Source of the DNA: HGM12998 sp900756495
GTDB taxonomy: Bacteria > Bacillota > Clostridia > Oscillospirales > Oscillospiraceae
Direction of reading: 5' to 3'
Assembly (NCBI GenBank): GCA_958477305.1
Contig: CAUEFI010000008.1
Span: 1 to 64,000 of the forward strand
Length of the DNA stretch: 64,000 bases
Part shown: one piece after another, positions 42,731 through 50,468 of the stretch
Layout of the letters: each line of letters opens with the position of its first letter
Position numbering within the stretch: the stretch's first letter is position 1
Notes under the pieces: model-generated
Seen by the model: the letters and a program-made list of their open reading frames with translations, nothing else
The model's database searches: none
Told to the model about the DNA's origin: nothing
Translations under genes and position numbers: made by a program

Positions 42731-43612
42731 ATGAATCATTTAAAGTATGCAGCCCTGCTAAAGACAGCGGAGCTGGGCAGTATCACACGGGCCGCCGAGG
42801 CCTTGGGATACACCCAATCGGCGATCAGCCGAACGATCGCCGAGCTGGAGCGTGAGTTTGATCTCCCCCTGCTGACCCGTAATCGGAGCGGCGCCGTTCT
42901 TACAGCAGAGGGCGCTCTGCTTCTCCCTTATCTTCAACAGGTCTGCAATGCCTGCCGGGCTGTGAAGGAACAGGTAGGAGAGCTCCATGGGCTGACCAAG
43001 GGAGAGCTCCGAGTCGGTACGCTGACCAGCATCTCAGTCCACTGGCTGCCAGAGATTATGAGGACATTTTTGGCCCAATATCCAGGGATCCGCTTTCAGT
43101 TGATGAGCAGCATGGAGTATACCCAAATTGAGGACTGGATTGAAAAAGGCCGGGTAGACTGTGGCTTTGTGGGGCTTCCTGCAAAGGAAAGCCTGAAGAC
43201 TGTCCCGCTCAAACGGGATCGCATGCTTGCATTGCTCCCGCCCGGCCATTCTCTGGCCGGGGCGGCTGCCTATCCTCTTTCCGCCTTTGCCTCCGAGCCC
43301 TTTATCAGACTGGCGGAGGGCCGCGACACCGAGATCACAGATATTTTCCGGCTTCATGGCATCCAACCGAATATCGCATACTCCGTGAACGATGATTACG
43401 CCATCATCGCCATGGTGGAGCGCGGGCTGGGCGTCAGTCTGCTGCCTGAGCTGGTTCTGCAGCGGACGCCCTACCGTATTGTTGCAAAGCCCCTGGATCC
43501 CCCGCAGTTTCGGGATATCGCTCTGGCTTTCCGGGCCGGGAGGGATGCCTCTCCATTGGTACGGCGCTTTGTAAAGCATGTAGAGACCTGGGCGCATGCA
43601 GCCGCGCAATAA
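42731..43612 (+). CDS. LysR-type transcriptional regulator
   Basis: 293 residues with the intact N-terminal helix-turn-helix (KTAELGSITRAAEALGYTQS) and LysR substrate-binding domain (about 90-290, GELRVGTLTSISVHWLPEIM). Effector unknown. Diverges from a 52-residue gene (127 bases apart) and precedes the CofE-like gene by 117 bases, but that gene has its own promoter. ATG 42731 has only a weak ribosome site (GAGGACC). Confidence 0.94.
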   Translation: MNHLKYAALLKTAELGSITRAAEALGYTQSAISRTIAELEREFDLPLLTRNRSGAVLTAEGALLLPYLQQVCNACRAVKEQVGELHGLTKGELRVGTLTSISVHWLPEIMRTFLAQYPGIRFQLMSSMEYTQIEDWIEKGRVDCGFVGLPAKESLKTVPLKRDRMLALLPPGHSLAGAAAYPLSAFASEPFIRLAEGRDTEITDIFRLHGIQPNIAYSVNDDYAIIAMVERGLGVSLLPELVLQRTPYRIVAKPLDPPQFRDIALAFRAGRDASPLVRRFVKHVETWAHAAAQ

Positions 43613-43640
43613 AAGGCTTTAAAAACTTGCAAAATGGAAT

Positions 43641-43669
43641 TTACAAATTACTCTGTTTTCCTGTATAAT
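43641..43669 (+). promoter_or_regulatory. Promoter of the CofE-like gene
   Basis: TTACAA (43641-43646), 17 bases, TATAAT (43664-43669). Confidence 0.75.
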
Positions 43670-43728
43670 AGATTTGTTGCGGCACTGGCACCGCACATGA
43701 TCTGAAATTTATTTAGGAGTGTTGTTGC

Positions 43729-44922
43729 ATGAGCCGGATGGTCGGCACTGTATCAAGGGGGATTCGGGCTCCCATCATCCGCAGCGGAGACGACCTTGTG
43801 GAGATCGTCACCAATTCTATTTTGGACGCTGCCCGTGAGGAGGGCTTCTCCCTCCGTGATCGTGATATTATCGCCATGACTGAGGCCATCGTGGCGCGTT
43901 CCCAGGGCAATTACGCCACTGTGGACGATATCGCCGCCGATGTCCGCGCCAAGCTGGGCGGCGGAACCATCGGCGTGGTATTCCCTATCCTCAGCCGGAA
44001 CCGTTTTGCCATTTGCCTGCGCGGTATCGCCAAGGGTGCAGAGAAGGTCGTGCTTCAACTAAGCTACCCCTCCGATGAGGTGGGCAACCATTTGGTGGAC
44101 ATCGACCTGCTTGACGAAAAGGGTATTGACCCATATAAGGATGTCCTCACCCTGGAGCAGTTCCGCTCCCTGTTTGGAAAAATCCTCCACCCCTTTACCG
44201 GTGTGGACTATCTGGACTACTATGCCCAGCTCATCCGCGAGAGCGGTGCCCAGGTAGAGATCATCTTGGCTAACGACCCCCGGGCTGTGCTGTCCTACAC
44301 CAAAAATGTACTGACCTGCGACATCCACACACGCCAGCGCTCTAAGCGGCTGCTGAAGGCCGCCGGGGCTGAGCGGGTCTTTGGACTGGATGAGATTATG
44401 AACGCTCCGGTAAATGGAAGCGGCTGCAATGAGAAGTATGGTCTGTTGGGTTCAAATAAGTCCACAGAGGATAAGGTTAAGCTCTTCCCCCGCGACTGTC
44501 AGTCTCTGGTAGAGGAAATCCAAAAGCAAATCCTGGAAAAGACCGGCAAGCACGTGGAGGTTATGGTCTACGGCGACGGCGCTTTCAAGGATCCAGTAGG
44601 TAAAATTTGGGAACTGGCTGATCCGGTGGTCTCCCCTGCCTATACAGCCGGACTGGAGGGGACCCCGAACGAGCTCAAGCTCAAGTATCTGGCAGACAAC
44701 AACTTTGCCCACCTCAGTGGCGAAGCCCTTCGCGAGGCCATCAAGAGTGAGATTCAGAAAAAGGACGGAGATCTCACCGGCAAGATGTCCGCGCAAGGTA
44801 CCACTCCCCGCCGTCTCACGGACCTGATCGGTTCCCTGTGTGACCTGACCTCAGGTAGCGGCGATAAAGGCACCCCTATCGTCTATATCCAAGGATATTT
44901 TGATAATTATACCGCCGAATAA
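43729..44922 (+). CDS. Coenzyme F420-0:L-glutamate ligase-like protein
   Basis: 397 residues with the F420_ligase (CofE/FbiB-N) fold across most of its length: VSRGIRAPIIRSGDDLVEIV at the start, DIIAMTEAIVARSQG (metal and GTP region), and a later VMVYGDGAFKDPVGKIWELA block. True CofE adds glutamate to F420-0 with GTP. Clostridia of this kind are not known to make F420, and no other F420 gene is here, so this family member probably ligates an amino acid to another acceptor. It is longer than archaeal CofE (about 250). Own promoter; closed by a terminator. Confidence 0.85.
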   Translation: MSRMVGTVSRGIRAPIIRSGDDLVEIVTNSILDAAREEGFSLRDRDIIAMTEAIVARSQGNYATVDDIAADVRAKLGGGTIGVVFPILSRNRFAICLRGIAKGAEKVVLQLSYPSDEVGNHLVDIDLLDEKGIDPYKDVLTLEQFRSLFGKILHPFTGVDYLDYYAQLIRESGAQVEIILANDPRAVLSYTKNVLTCDIHTRQRSKRLLKAAGAERVFGLDEIMNAPVNGSGCNEKYGLLGSNKSTEDKVKLFPRDCQSLVEEIQKQILEKTGKHVEVMVYGDGAFKDPVGKIWELADPVVSPAYTAGLEGTPNELKLKYLADNNFAHLSGEALREAIKSEIQKKDGDLTGKMSAQGTTPRRLTDLIGSLCDLTSGSGDKGTPIVYIQGYFDNYTAE

Positions 44923-44928
44923 AGCATA

Positions 44929-44974
44929 AAGAAGCGCTGCACTCCCATATAAATCGGGGGGTACAGCGCTTCTT
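44929..44974. terminator. Terminator of the CofE-like gene
   Basis: AAGAAGCGCTG/CAGCGCTTCTT arms (44929-44939, 44964-44974) with T-run TTTTTA; also faces the converging GIY-YIG gene. Confidence 0.75.
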
Positions 44975-44975
44975 T

Positions 44976-45227
44976 TTATGCCTCCGGAGCTTCTAGCAGG
45001 CAAAGCTTTTCCCGTCGGGACATCTGTTTAATGGCCAGTTCCCGCCGCAGAGCCTCGGGCTTATCAGCGCACGCCTCTTGATACACCAGCACGACCGGTC
45101 CTCGCCCCCGGGTGTATTTGGCGCCCTTTCCGCTATTGTGTGTCTTTATGCGGCGCTCCAGATTGTCGGTAATGCCGGTATAGAGGGTATCGTCTGCACA
45201 ACGCACCATATAGACCCAATACTGCAA
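44976..45227 (-). CDS. GIY-YIG domain protein (YhbQ/UPF0213)
   Basis: 83 residues, the whole being a GIY-YIG nuclease-like domain: WVYMVRCADDTLYTGITDNL with the diagnostic Tyr pairs and the Arg in ERRIKTHN. The start is TTG 45227, 9 bases after GGGGAG. Members of this short family are widespread; a DNA repair role has been proposed for YhbQ. The conserved glutamate may be supplied by the LRRELAIKQ helix. Confidence 0.92.
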   Translation of the reverse strand: MQYWVYMVRCADDTLYTGITDNLERRIKTHNSGKGAKYTRGRGPVVLVYQEACADKPEALRRELAIKQMSRREKLCLLEAPEA

Positions 45228-45260
45228 TTCCAGTTTCTCCCCATTCTTCTCACCGAAAAA

Positions 45261-45286
45261 GCGGCCCTCCCGTCCGGGATGGCCGC
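45261..45286 (-). terminator. Terminator of the TetR gene
   Basis: 12-base arms with one mismatch (45261-45272, 45275-45286) followed on the minus strand by five T. Confidence 0.7.
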
Positions 45287-45293
45287 CCTCCTT

Positions 45294-45941
45294 CTATAAC
45301 TGCCCAGCTGTCTTTCCACCTGTAATAGCGGCCAGCAACAGCCGGGTACCGTCCCGCAGAAAGCCGCTGCGGTCTAATTCGAACGTCCGCCGGATGTAGC
45401 GCTCCGCCCGCTCAGCCGTTTTAACCATGCCAGACAAGGAGGCCCAGAACAGGAGGATAACCTCTTCCAAAGGCTGCGCGATCTGAACGACGCCGGTATC
45501 GACCCCCTGTTTCAAGAACTCCAACAACTCGCTGTTAATCTCGCGGGTAACCCGCAGCAGCTCACTGCCATCCCCGTCATCCTCTCCCGTCACGGACAGT
45601 ACGGCAAGCTGTCCGGCAGCCGCCTGATACGTAGAGGGATTTTCCTCATAAAACCGGATAATTGTGGAACAGACCGCGTCATAGGTCTGGAACCAGTCCT
45701 CCTGCCTCTGAATGGCATCCCGCAGCTTTTTACTGAGGAGTACCATACCGCTGAGCAAAATCGCGCCGATGATCTCCTCCTTGCTCTGGAAATAGACATA
45801 GAGCGTTGCCTTGCTGTATTCGGCCTCTTTGGCAATATCGTCCATCGTAGTCTTTTCGGTCCCCTTTTCAGCAAAAAGCCGCTCGGCTGCCGCCAAGATA
45901 GAGCCGCGATGGAATTCTGTCAGCGCCTGCTTTTTACTCAT
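45294..45941 (-). CDS. TetR/AcrR-family regulator
   Basis: 215 residues with the N-terminal TetR helix-turn-helix (AAERLFAEKGTEKTTMDDIA followed by KEAEYSKATLYVYFQSKEE) and an all-helical ligand domain. Effector unknown. It lies downstream of the TVP38-type gene on the same strand but has its own promoter in the 86-base gap. ATG 45941; the AGGGGAGG ribosome site is a few bases upstream. Confidence 0.95.
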   Translation of the reverse strand: MSKKQALTEFHRGSILAAAERLFAEKGTEKTTMDDIAKEAEYSKATLYVYFQSKEEIIGAILLSGMVLLSKKLRDAIQRQEDWFQTYDAVCSTIIRFYEENPSTYQAAAGQLAVLSVTGEDDGDGSELLRVTREINSELLEFLKQGVDTGVVQIAQPLEEVILLFWASLSGMVKTAERAERYIRRTFELDRSGFLRDGTRLLLAAITGGKTAGQL

Positions 45942-45991
45942 ATCCTCCCCTGCCCTTCACATTTTACAAACTAAACTCTATATTTTGATAA

Positions 45992-46020
45992 ATAGTATCA
46001 TGATTTTGCTCTATTTGCAA
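45992..46020 (-). promoter_or_regulatory. Promoter of the TetR gene
   Basis: Minus strand TTGCAA (46020-46015), 17 bases, TACTAT (45997-45992). AT-rich partly palindromic DNA follows and could be the autoregulatory operator. Confidence 0.6.
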
Positions 46021-46027
46021 GTACTTT

Positions 46028-46705
46028 TTATCGCCTAAACCGCTCCAAAAGCACTTGTTCCCAACGGTCACCATATTTAAGGCAGACCAGGAAGAGCGCC
46101 ACTCCTCCTATTCCAAGGAGTACCATAACCCACAAAGGCAGAGTCAGAGTTGCACCGCCCAAAAGGCAGGCCATCAGCAATCCCCAGTGCCTGGTCAGCG
46201 CAACAAGTACACAGAAGCGCGGCGCCTTGATGTCAGTCAGGCCCGCTAAAATGCAAATCAAGTCGTCCGGAAAGAATGGAAACAGAAAGACCAATACCAG
46301 AAAAATATCCCGTTTTCGTTTTATAACTTCCAGATATCGTTCGGAAACCTTAGTGCTGACCAGACGTTCTACGAAGGGCCTTCCAAGGGTCCGTGCCAGA
46401 AGAAAAACCACCATAGAACCCAGCTGCACAGCGACAGCAGTCAGAAAAAATGCCTGCCATGTTCCAAAAAGTACCGCTCCTGCCAGCGCCACAATATTGT
46501 TTGGAATCGGCGCTAAGACTACAGATGCCAGCTGAAGCAGGAAAAAGAAAAGCTGACCGAACGGAGCCGCTTCCTCCAGGTATCTTCTCAGGCTCTCCAG
46601 CGAAGAGACTGCCTCAAAGAAACCGGTTCGCCACAGGAACAGCCCAGTGCAGCCAAACAGAACCGCCACTATCAGCAGTGTCCAGCCCCGCCCTCGTTTC
46701 TTCAC
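46028..46705 (-). CDS. TVP38/TMEM64 family (VTT domain) membrane protein
   Basis: 225 residues, about five or six hydrophobic helices. The VTT/SNARE-associated domain is marked by the APIPNNIVALAGAVLFGTWQ segment and the FPFFPDDLICILAGL motif, close to the family's F..P.....NL/D..AG pattern. Relatives (DedA superfamily) are lipid scramblases or flippases. It may be part of a unit with the TetR gene downstream. Start ATG 46705, with GGGGGAGG upstream. Confidence 0.93.
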   Translation of the reverse strand: MKKRGRGWTLLIVAVLFGCTGLFLWRTGFFEAVSSLESLRRYLEEAAPFGQLFFFLLQLASVVLAPIPNNIVALAGAVLFGTWQAFFLTAVAVQLGSMVVFLLARTLGRPFVERLVSTKVSERYLEVIKRKRDIFLVLVFLFPFFPDDLICILAGLTDIKAPRFCVLVALTRHWGLLMACLLGGATLTLPLWVMVLLGIGGVALFLVCLKYGDRWEQVLLERFRR

Positions 46706-46821
46706 TGTAACCTCCCCCTTCAGGCATAGGCTATCATGTTTTTCTTTGAAAAACCAGGTAAAAACCGTTAAGATATTTTAAAGAACGCTGACATATCCTC
46801 AACGCAAAGCGGATACAAAAA

Positions 46822-46847
46822 GAAAAAATCCACACCTTCCGGTGTGG
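46822..46847 (-). terminator. Terminator of the 46.9-kb mini-transcript
   Basis: CCACACC-GGAA-GGTGTGG hairpin (46830-46847) followed on the minus strand by ATTTTTTC. Confidence 0.85.
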
Positions 46848-46866
46848 CTCTCTGCTTTTCTCTCGC

Positions 46867-46944
46867 TTACCGCTCGCTAGGAATAACATGGTCGCCTTCA
46901 AAAATCATGTCGTCCAGATCCATCTGTATCTTATCAGCCATCAT
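46867..46944 (-). CDS. Candidate 25-residue peptide of a free-standing transcript
   Basis: A 25-codon acidic frame (opens MMADKIQMDLDDMIF, ends VIPSER) lies between a good promoter (46982-47010) and a sharp terminator (46830-46847), so the unit is transcribed alone. A GGGAG ribosome site (minus strand of 46959-46963) is ideally spaced for an overlapping five-residue frame at 46951 and 13-14 bases from the ATG at 46944, so start choice and even translation are uncertain. It could be a small protein, a leader or signal peptide, or simply a small RNA. Confidence 0.4.
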   Translation of the reverse strand: MMADKIQMDLDDMIFEGDHVIPSER

Positions 46945-46981
46945 ATATCATATCACACTCCCTTCTTTATTTGTTGCTTTT

Positions 46982-47010
46982 ATTATATACCAGCTTCTTA
47001 TCAAACGCAA
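46982..47010 (-). promoter_or_regulatory. Promoter of the mini-transcript
   Basis: Minus strand TTGCGT (47010-47005), 17 bases, TATAAT (46987-46982). Confidence 0.75.
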
Positions 47011-47149
47011 GGCATTCACTGTATATTTTGTATAGTTTTGTTGTAAATAAATTGTAAGAAACGCCAAATAGCTTTCTCCTGTTAGGGCAAGGAGTCAAAT
47101 ATTAAAACAGAAAAAAGTATGCTGCCCTGCCGCTCGTTATATGAAGAAC

Positions 47150-47370
47150 TACTATGATATGAGGACGTACTCTCCCACCAGCCAATTTCTGTCTTCTCTT
47201 TGCCGCACACTCACCACGCCGCCTCCATGCAGATGTCCATCTACTTTTCCCCAACATCTCTATCTACCGTTTCCATAGTGTAGCCGGCGGGCGCTCCGTC
47301 CCCGTCTATGAAAACCTCATCATCTGGAATATCCCAAACAGGGCAACTACAGCCTGAATGAAAGGAAAGC
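47150..47370 (-). pseudogene. Eroded gene remnant of unknown family
   Basis: Minus-strand frames read like real protein in two pieces: CPVWDIPDDEVFIDGDGAPA then GYTMETVDRDVGEK to a stop, and in a shifted frame GGGVVSVRQREDRNWLVGEY followed by VLIS and a stop. The composition is protein-like and the two parts would join with a small frame change. No start or family could be identified, so this is a low-confidence remnant. Confidence 0.35.
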
Positions 47371-47464
47371 GGCGCAATCCAAATGGATGCTTACATAAAG
47401 ACGGATTCTATCCCGCCCTAAAAATACAAACCCCCGGAACTATCGCAGTTCCGGGGATTTGAGA

Positions 47465-47552
47465 TGGTGCGCGAGGCGGGACTTGAACCCGCACGTGCGT
47501 AATGCACACTAGAACCTGAATCTAGCGAGTCTGCCAATTCCACCACTCGCGC
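47465..47552 (-). tRNA. tRNA-Leu (CAG)
   Basis: 88 bases with encoded CCA and the long variable arm of class II tRNAs; acceptor GCGCGAG/CTCGCGC, anticodon CAG in the loop TTCAGGT, T-loop GTTCAAG. Confidence 0.95.
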
Positions 47553-47581
47553 ATCTTTCTGCGCCGTTCAGCGCAAGAGAT

Positions 47582-47610
47582 ATATTACCATGGGGCGCGA
47601 AAGATGTCAA
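47582..47610 (-). promoter_or_regulatory. Promoter of tRNA-Leu (CAG)
   Basis: Minus strand TTGACA (47610-47605), 17 bases, TAATAT (47587-47582), 30 bases before the tRNA. Confidence 0.8.
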
Positions 47611-47666
47611 CCCTTTTTTCGTGGGTTTGGGGGAATTTTCTTTAAGACATGTTTTTAAGGCAGCCT

Positions 47667-48434
47667 CTATAATTTTTTAGTTAAACTCCAAACGCCCATA
47701 ATGAGACAGTGAGGAATGAATTTAGCTGCTATACGCTGCACTAGGGCCGGGATGCTGCAGGTAGCCACTCCCAACCCCAAACGGCTGGCCAGCAGCGCAC
47801 GCGAAGCAATCGTCCCTGGTTTAGAGGCAAACGGGAAAAAACGTACCGTGCTTCCGTTTTTCGTATCCTGGGCAACGGAGATAAACTCTGTTTTAATCCA
47901 CAAGGGACAAACAGCAGTGACCACAATGCCTCTTCCGAACAACTCCCATCGGAGCGCTCGAGCATAGTGAAGCATGAATGCCTTGGTAGAGGCATATATG
48001 TTGAGCCCCGGCAGAGGCTGGAAGGAAGATGACGAAACAATTTCTAAAATTCGCGCCCCCCGGCTCATAAAAGGGATCGCGATAACCGTCAGATCAACTG
48101 CAGCCTGGCAATTGAGTCGGATCATGTCATTTGTCTCCTGGAGTGTCAGGTCTGCGTAAGTGCCAAATTTACCAAAGCCCGCTGCGTTAACCAGATATCG
48201 CAGATCTGGCTTTTCACTTTTTAGTAGTCCTTTTATCTGGCCGATAGTCTCAGGACCCGTCAAGTCATACTCCAGAATTTTGACTGGCTTGTTCAGGCGA
48301 GCCGCCAGCGCCTCCAATCTATCCCGGCGGCGGGCAAGCAGCCAAAGTTCCTCCACGTCCTCATAGCAAGCCAGACGTTCAGCAAACGCCATTCCCAGCC
48401 CTGATGACGCACCGGTTATCAGTGCAATCCGCAT
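47667..48434 (-). CDS. Short-chain dehydrogenase/reductase
   Basis: 255 residues of the classical SDR fold: cofactor loop TGASSGLGMAFA (about 7-18), NAAG, catalytic Ser in VSSSSF and the YASTK Tyr-Lys pair (about 147-151). An Arg pair after strand 2 (LLARRRDRLE) indicates NADP(H). The last 25 residues carry a hydrophobic stretch. The substrate is unknown. It stands alone between two tRNA-Leu genes. ATG 48434. Confidence 0.94.
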   Translation of the reverse strand: MRIALITGASSGLGMAFAERLACYEDVEELWLLARRRDRLEALAARLNKPVKILEYDLTGPETIGQIKGLLKSEKPDLRYLVNAAGFGKFGTYADLTLQETNDMIRLNCQAAVDLTVIAIPFMSRGARILEIVSSSSFQPLPGLNIYASTKAFMLHYARALRWELFGRGIVVTAVCPLWIKTEFISVAQDTKNGSTVRFFPFASKPGTIASRALLASRLGLGVATCSIPALVQRIAAKFIPHCLIMGVWSLTKKL

Positions 48435-48499
48435 CGCTTATCCCTTCTTTCTTCCCATATTATAACCTGAACCAATGGTGGATACAACCAAATTTGTAG

Positions 48500-48528
48500 T
48501 TGACAAACCGGGAACAGCCAGCTATAAT
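48500..48528 (+). promoter_or_regulatory. Consensus promoter of tRNA-Leu (GAG)
   Basis: TTGACA (48500-48505), 17 bases, TATAAT (48523-48528): perfect consensus. Confidence 0.9.
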
Positions 48529-48560
48529 AATCTAGCGGTCTTTTGTTGGGCCGTGAGAAC

Positions 48561-48645
48561 GCGGATGTGCTGGAACTGGTAGACAGGCACGTTTGAGGGG
48601 CGTGTGTCAACCGACGTACGGGTTCAAGTCCCGTCATCCGCACCA
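48561..48645 (+). tRNA. tRNA-Leu (GAG)
   Basis: 85 bases with encoded CCA; acceptor GCGGATG/CATCCGC, long variable arm, anticodon GAG in loop TTGAGGG, T-loop GTTCAAG. Confidence 0.95.
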
Positions 48646-48651
48646 CCAGTT

Positions 48652-48689
48652 AACCCCGGAAGCCTTGATTTACAGTGCTTCCGGGGGTT
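48652..48689 (+). terminator. Terminator of tRNA-Leu (GAG)
   Basis: 12-base arms AACCCCGGAAGC and GCTTCCGGGGGTT with a T-rich tail. Confidence 0.85.
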
Positions 48690-48690
48690 T

Positions 48691-49005
48691 TTATTTTTAA
48701 ATTTGTCACGTTTTGCATTATTTTTGTGGAACAAGGCTGCCCCCATCCTATGCCGCTGCCTTTCTTACTGCTATTTCCGTTGGGGACAAGGGATGCCGCT
48801 GCTTGACTTTTTTTCTTTGCACGCTATAATAGTTCAAGATAGAACTATTACAGGCGGTATTGAGCGAATGAGGGCGCGCAATGATTCTCACAGACTGCTT
48901 GGCAGATTCCAGGACTGGGGGCTGCAAGCTGAAAGCGGAATCGTCGCGCTGCCCATCGTATACTAGCAATAAGGCTTACATTTAACGTGTAGATGGGGAT
49001 GCACT
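48691..49005. other. Upstream region of the MarR-TauE operon
   Basis: Contains the promoter and palindromic operator at 48803-48850. A 33-codon frame starting at ATG 48867 (MRARNDSHRLLG...) lacks a ribosome site; it could be a leader or chance. Nothing else seen. Confidence 0.5.
48803..48850 (+). promoter_or_regulatory. Promoter with overlapping MarR-type palindrome
   Basis: TTGACT (48803-48808), 16 bases, TATAAT (48825-48830). A 9-base perfect inverted repeat TAATAGTTC-N6-GAACTATTA (48827-48850) begins inside the -10 and covers the start site, an ideal position for repression by the MarR protein coded just downstream. Confidence 0.75.
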
Positions 49006-49449
49006 GTGGCTGAGCATATTGAAAATATAAAGCTGCTGCGGCTGATACAGACGTTCAGGCGCAGTTATGAGGCCGCTCTGCGGCCGGTTGAGCTGGAGTA
49101 CGACCTGACGAGGAATGAAGTGGATATTCTCCTGTTCCTCGCTAACAACCCAGACTGCAATACTGCCAGTGATATCGTGGAACTGCGTGGATTGACTAAA
49201 TCCCATGTATGCAAGTCAGTGGCCAGCCTGAGCTGCCGAAGTTACATTTCTGAGACCCTGGACCGCCAGGATCGGCGGCGGGTGCGCCTGACGCTGCTTC
49301 CTGCCTCAGCTAAGGCTGTCCAAGCCGCCTTAGAGGTTCAGCAAGCCTTTTTTGAAAGACTGTACCAGGACTTTACGCCAGAAGAACATCTTGTTTTGTC
49401 ATCTGCTTTAAACAAGATTTCCCACAATATTGGAGGGAAGGCGTGGTAA
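49006..49449 (+). CDS. MarR-family regulator
   Basis: 147 residues; winged helix-turn-helix in the middle (about 40-100: NEVDILLFLANNPDCNTASD, GLTKSHVCKSVASL, wing DRQDRRRVRLTLL). Start GTG 49006. Two to three Cys (Cys at about 51, 66, 75) could give redox or sulfur sensing, fitting its partner, a TauE/SafE exporter whose ATG follows the stop after 1 base. The palindrome at 48827-48850 is its likely operator, giving autoregulation of the pair. Confidence 0.93.
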   Translation: MAEHIENIKLLRLIQTFRRSYEAALRPVELEYDLTRNEVDILLFLANNPDCNTASDIVELRGLTKSHVCKSVASLSCRSYISETLDRQDRRRVRLTLLPASAKAVQAALEVQQAFFERLYQDFTPEEHLVLSSALNKISHNIGGKAW

Positions 49450-49450
49450 T

Positions 49451-50221
49451 ATGATTACAACTATTGTCGTATGCGTCATTGCAGGACTGGGAGCCGGTAT
49501 TGGTACGGGACTGGCCGGTTTATCGGCCGCCGCAGTCATCTCCCCCATGCTTATTACTTTCCTGAATTTCCCGGCCTATGAGGCAGTCGGAATTGCTTTG
49601 GCCTCTGACGTTCTGGCCTCAGCAATCTCAGCCTATACATATGGTAAAAATAAGAATTTAGACATTAAAAACGGCTTTGTCATGCTTTGCTCGGTACTCG
49701 CCTTTACTGTGGTGGGCAGTGTAATCGCTTCCAAAGTTCCAAACACCACTATGGGCGGCTTTTCCGTACTTATGACCTTTGTTCTGGGTATTAAGTTTAT
49801 TGTCCGGCCTGTGATGACCACCAAAGACATTTTTGCACAGAAGTCACAGCGGCAGAGGATCATTCAATCTCTGCTCTGCGGCGTGGTCATTGGTTTTATC
49901 TGCGGCTTTGTAGGTGCAGGCGGCGGTATGATGATGCTTCTTATCCTCACCAGCATTCTGGGATATGAACTTAAGACCGCTGTAGGTACCAGCGTATTTA
50001 TCATGACCTTCACCGCATTCACCGGGGCGGCATCCCACATGGCTATCGACGGCTGGCCCGACCCGGCGGCGTTAATGATCTGCATCATTGCCACCCTGGC
50101 CGGCGCACGAGCTGCCGCCCTCTTTGCCAATAAGGCCGAACCCAAAGCCCTCAACCGAATTACTGGTGCGGTTCTGGCCGTCCTGGGAGCAATTATGATC
50201 GCAGTAAATCTGCTGGGGTAA
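49451..50221 (+). CDS. TauE/SafE family sulfite/organosulfonate exporter
   Basis: 256 residues and about eight hydrophobic helices. Typical TauE features: the opening GLGAGIGTGLAGLSAA, and the second-half repeat GFICGFVGAGGGMMMLLILT. ATG 49451 is 13 bases after GGAGGG; the frame extends into the MarR gene but that region is MarR coding. The family exports sulfite, sulfoacetate or related anions. The MarR partner likely senses the substrate. Confidence 0.93.
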   Translation: MITTIVVCVIAGLGAGIGTGLAGLSAAAVISPMLITFLNFPAYEAVGIALASDVLASAISAYTYGKNKNLDIKNGFVMLCSVLAFTVVGSVIASKVPNTTMGGFSVLMTFVLGIKFIVRPVMTTKDIFAQKSQRQRIIQSLLCGVVIGFICGFVGAGGGMMMLLILTSILGYELKTAVGTSVFIMTFTAFTGAASHMAIDGWPDPAALMICIIATLAGARAAALFANKAEPKALNRITGAVLAVLGAIMIAVNLLG

Positions 50222-50232
50222 ACCAAAATGGA

Positions 50233-50273
50233 AAAGCGTGGAGTCAGAAGAAATACTTCCGTCTCCACGCTTT
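50233..50273 (+). terminator. Terminator of the MarR-TauE operon
   Basis: AAAGCGTGGAG/CTCCACGCTTT arms (50233-50243, 50263-50273) with TCTGTTTT tail. Confidence 0.75.
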
Positions 50274-50468
50274 CTGTTTTTATTACATTGATTGCCCGCC
50301 CAGCCTCCAGAGTAATTTCAATGAGCGCCATACGCTGTGCCAGGGCCATAACGTCTCTTTTTCTAAATAGCTGCACAGCGAAATGCAGGCCCCTTTCGCA
50401 GCCTGCACTTCAGCTTTTCTCAATAATCCTGTCCTACCGGGTTCCTGCACAGCTTGTATCCCTACTTC

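Larger units (their letters stand above)
46706..47464. other. Long intergenic region with a mini-transcript and a gene remnant
   Basis: About 760 bases without a normal gene. 46822-47010 holds a complete promoter, ribosome site, 25-codon frame and terminator on the minus strand (annotated separately). 47150-47370 holds eroded coding sequence, also minus (annotated separately). The rest is AT-rich with no structure seen. Confidence 0.7.

Noticed and set aside
43729..44922. F420 biosynthesis by this locus
   Set aside because: Only one CofE-like gene is present; no other pathway gene in the window.
48604..48966. A 120-codon frame running from tRNA-Leu through a terminator
   Set aside because: Starts inside the tRNA and crosses its terminator; not a gene.
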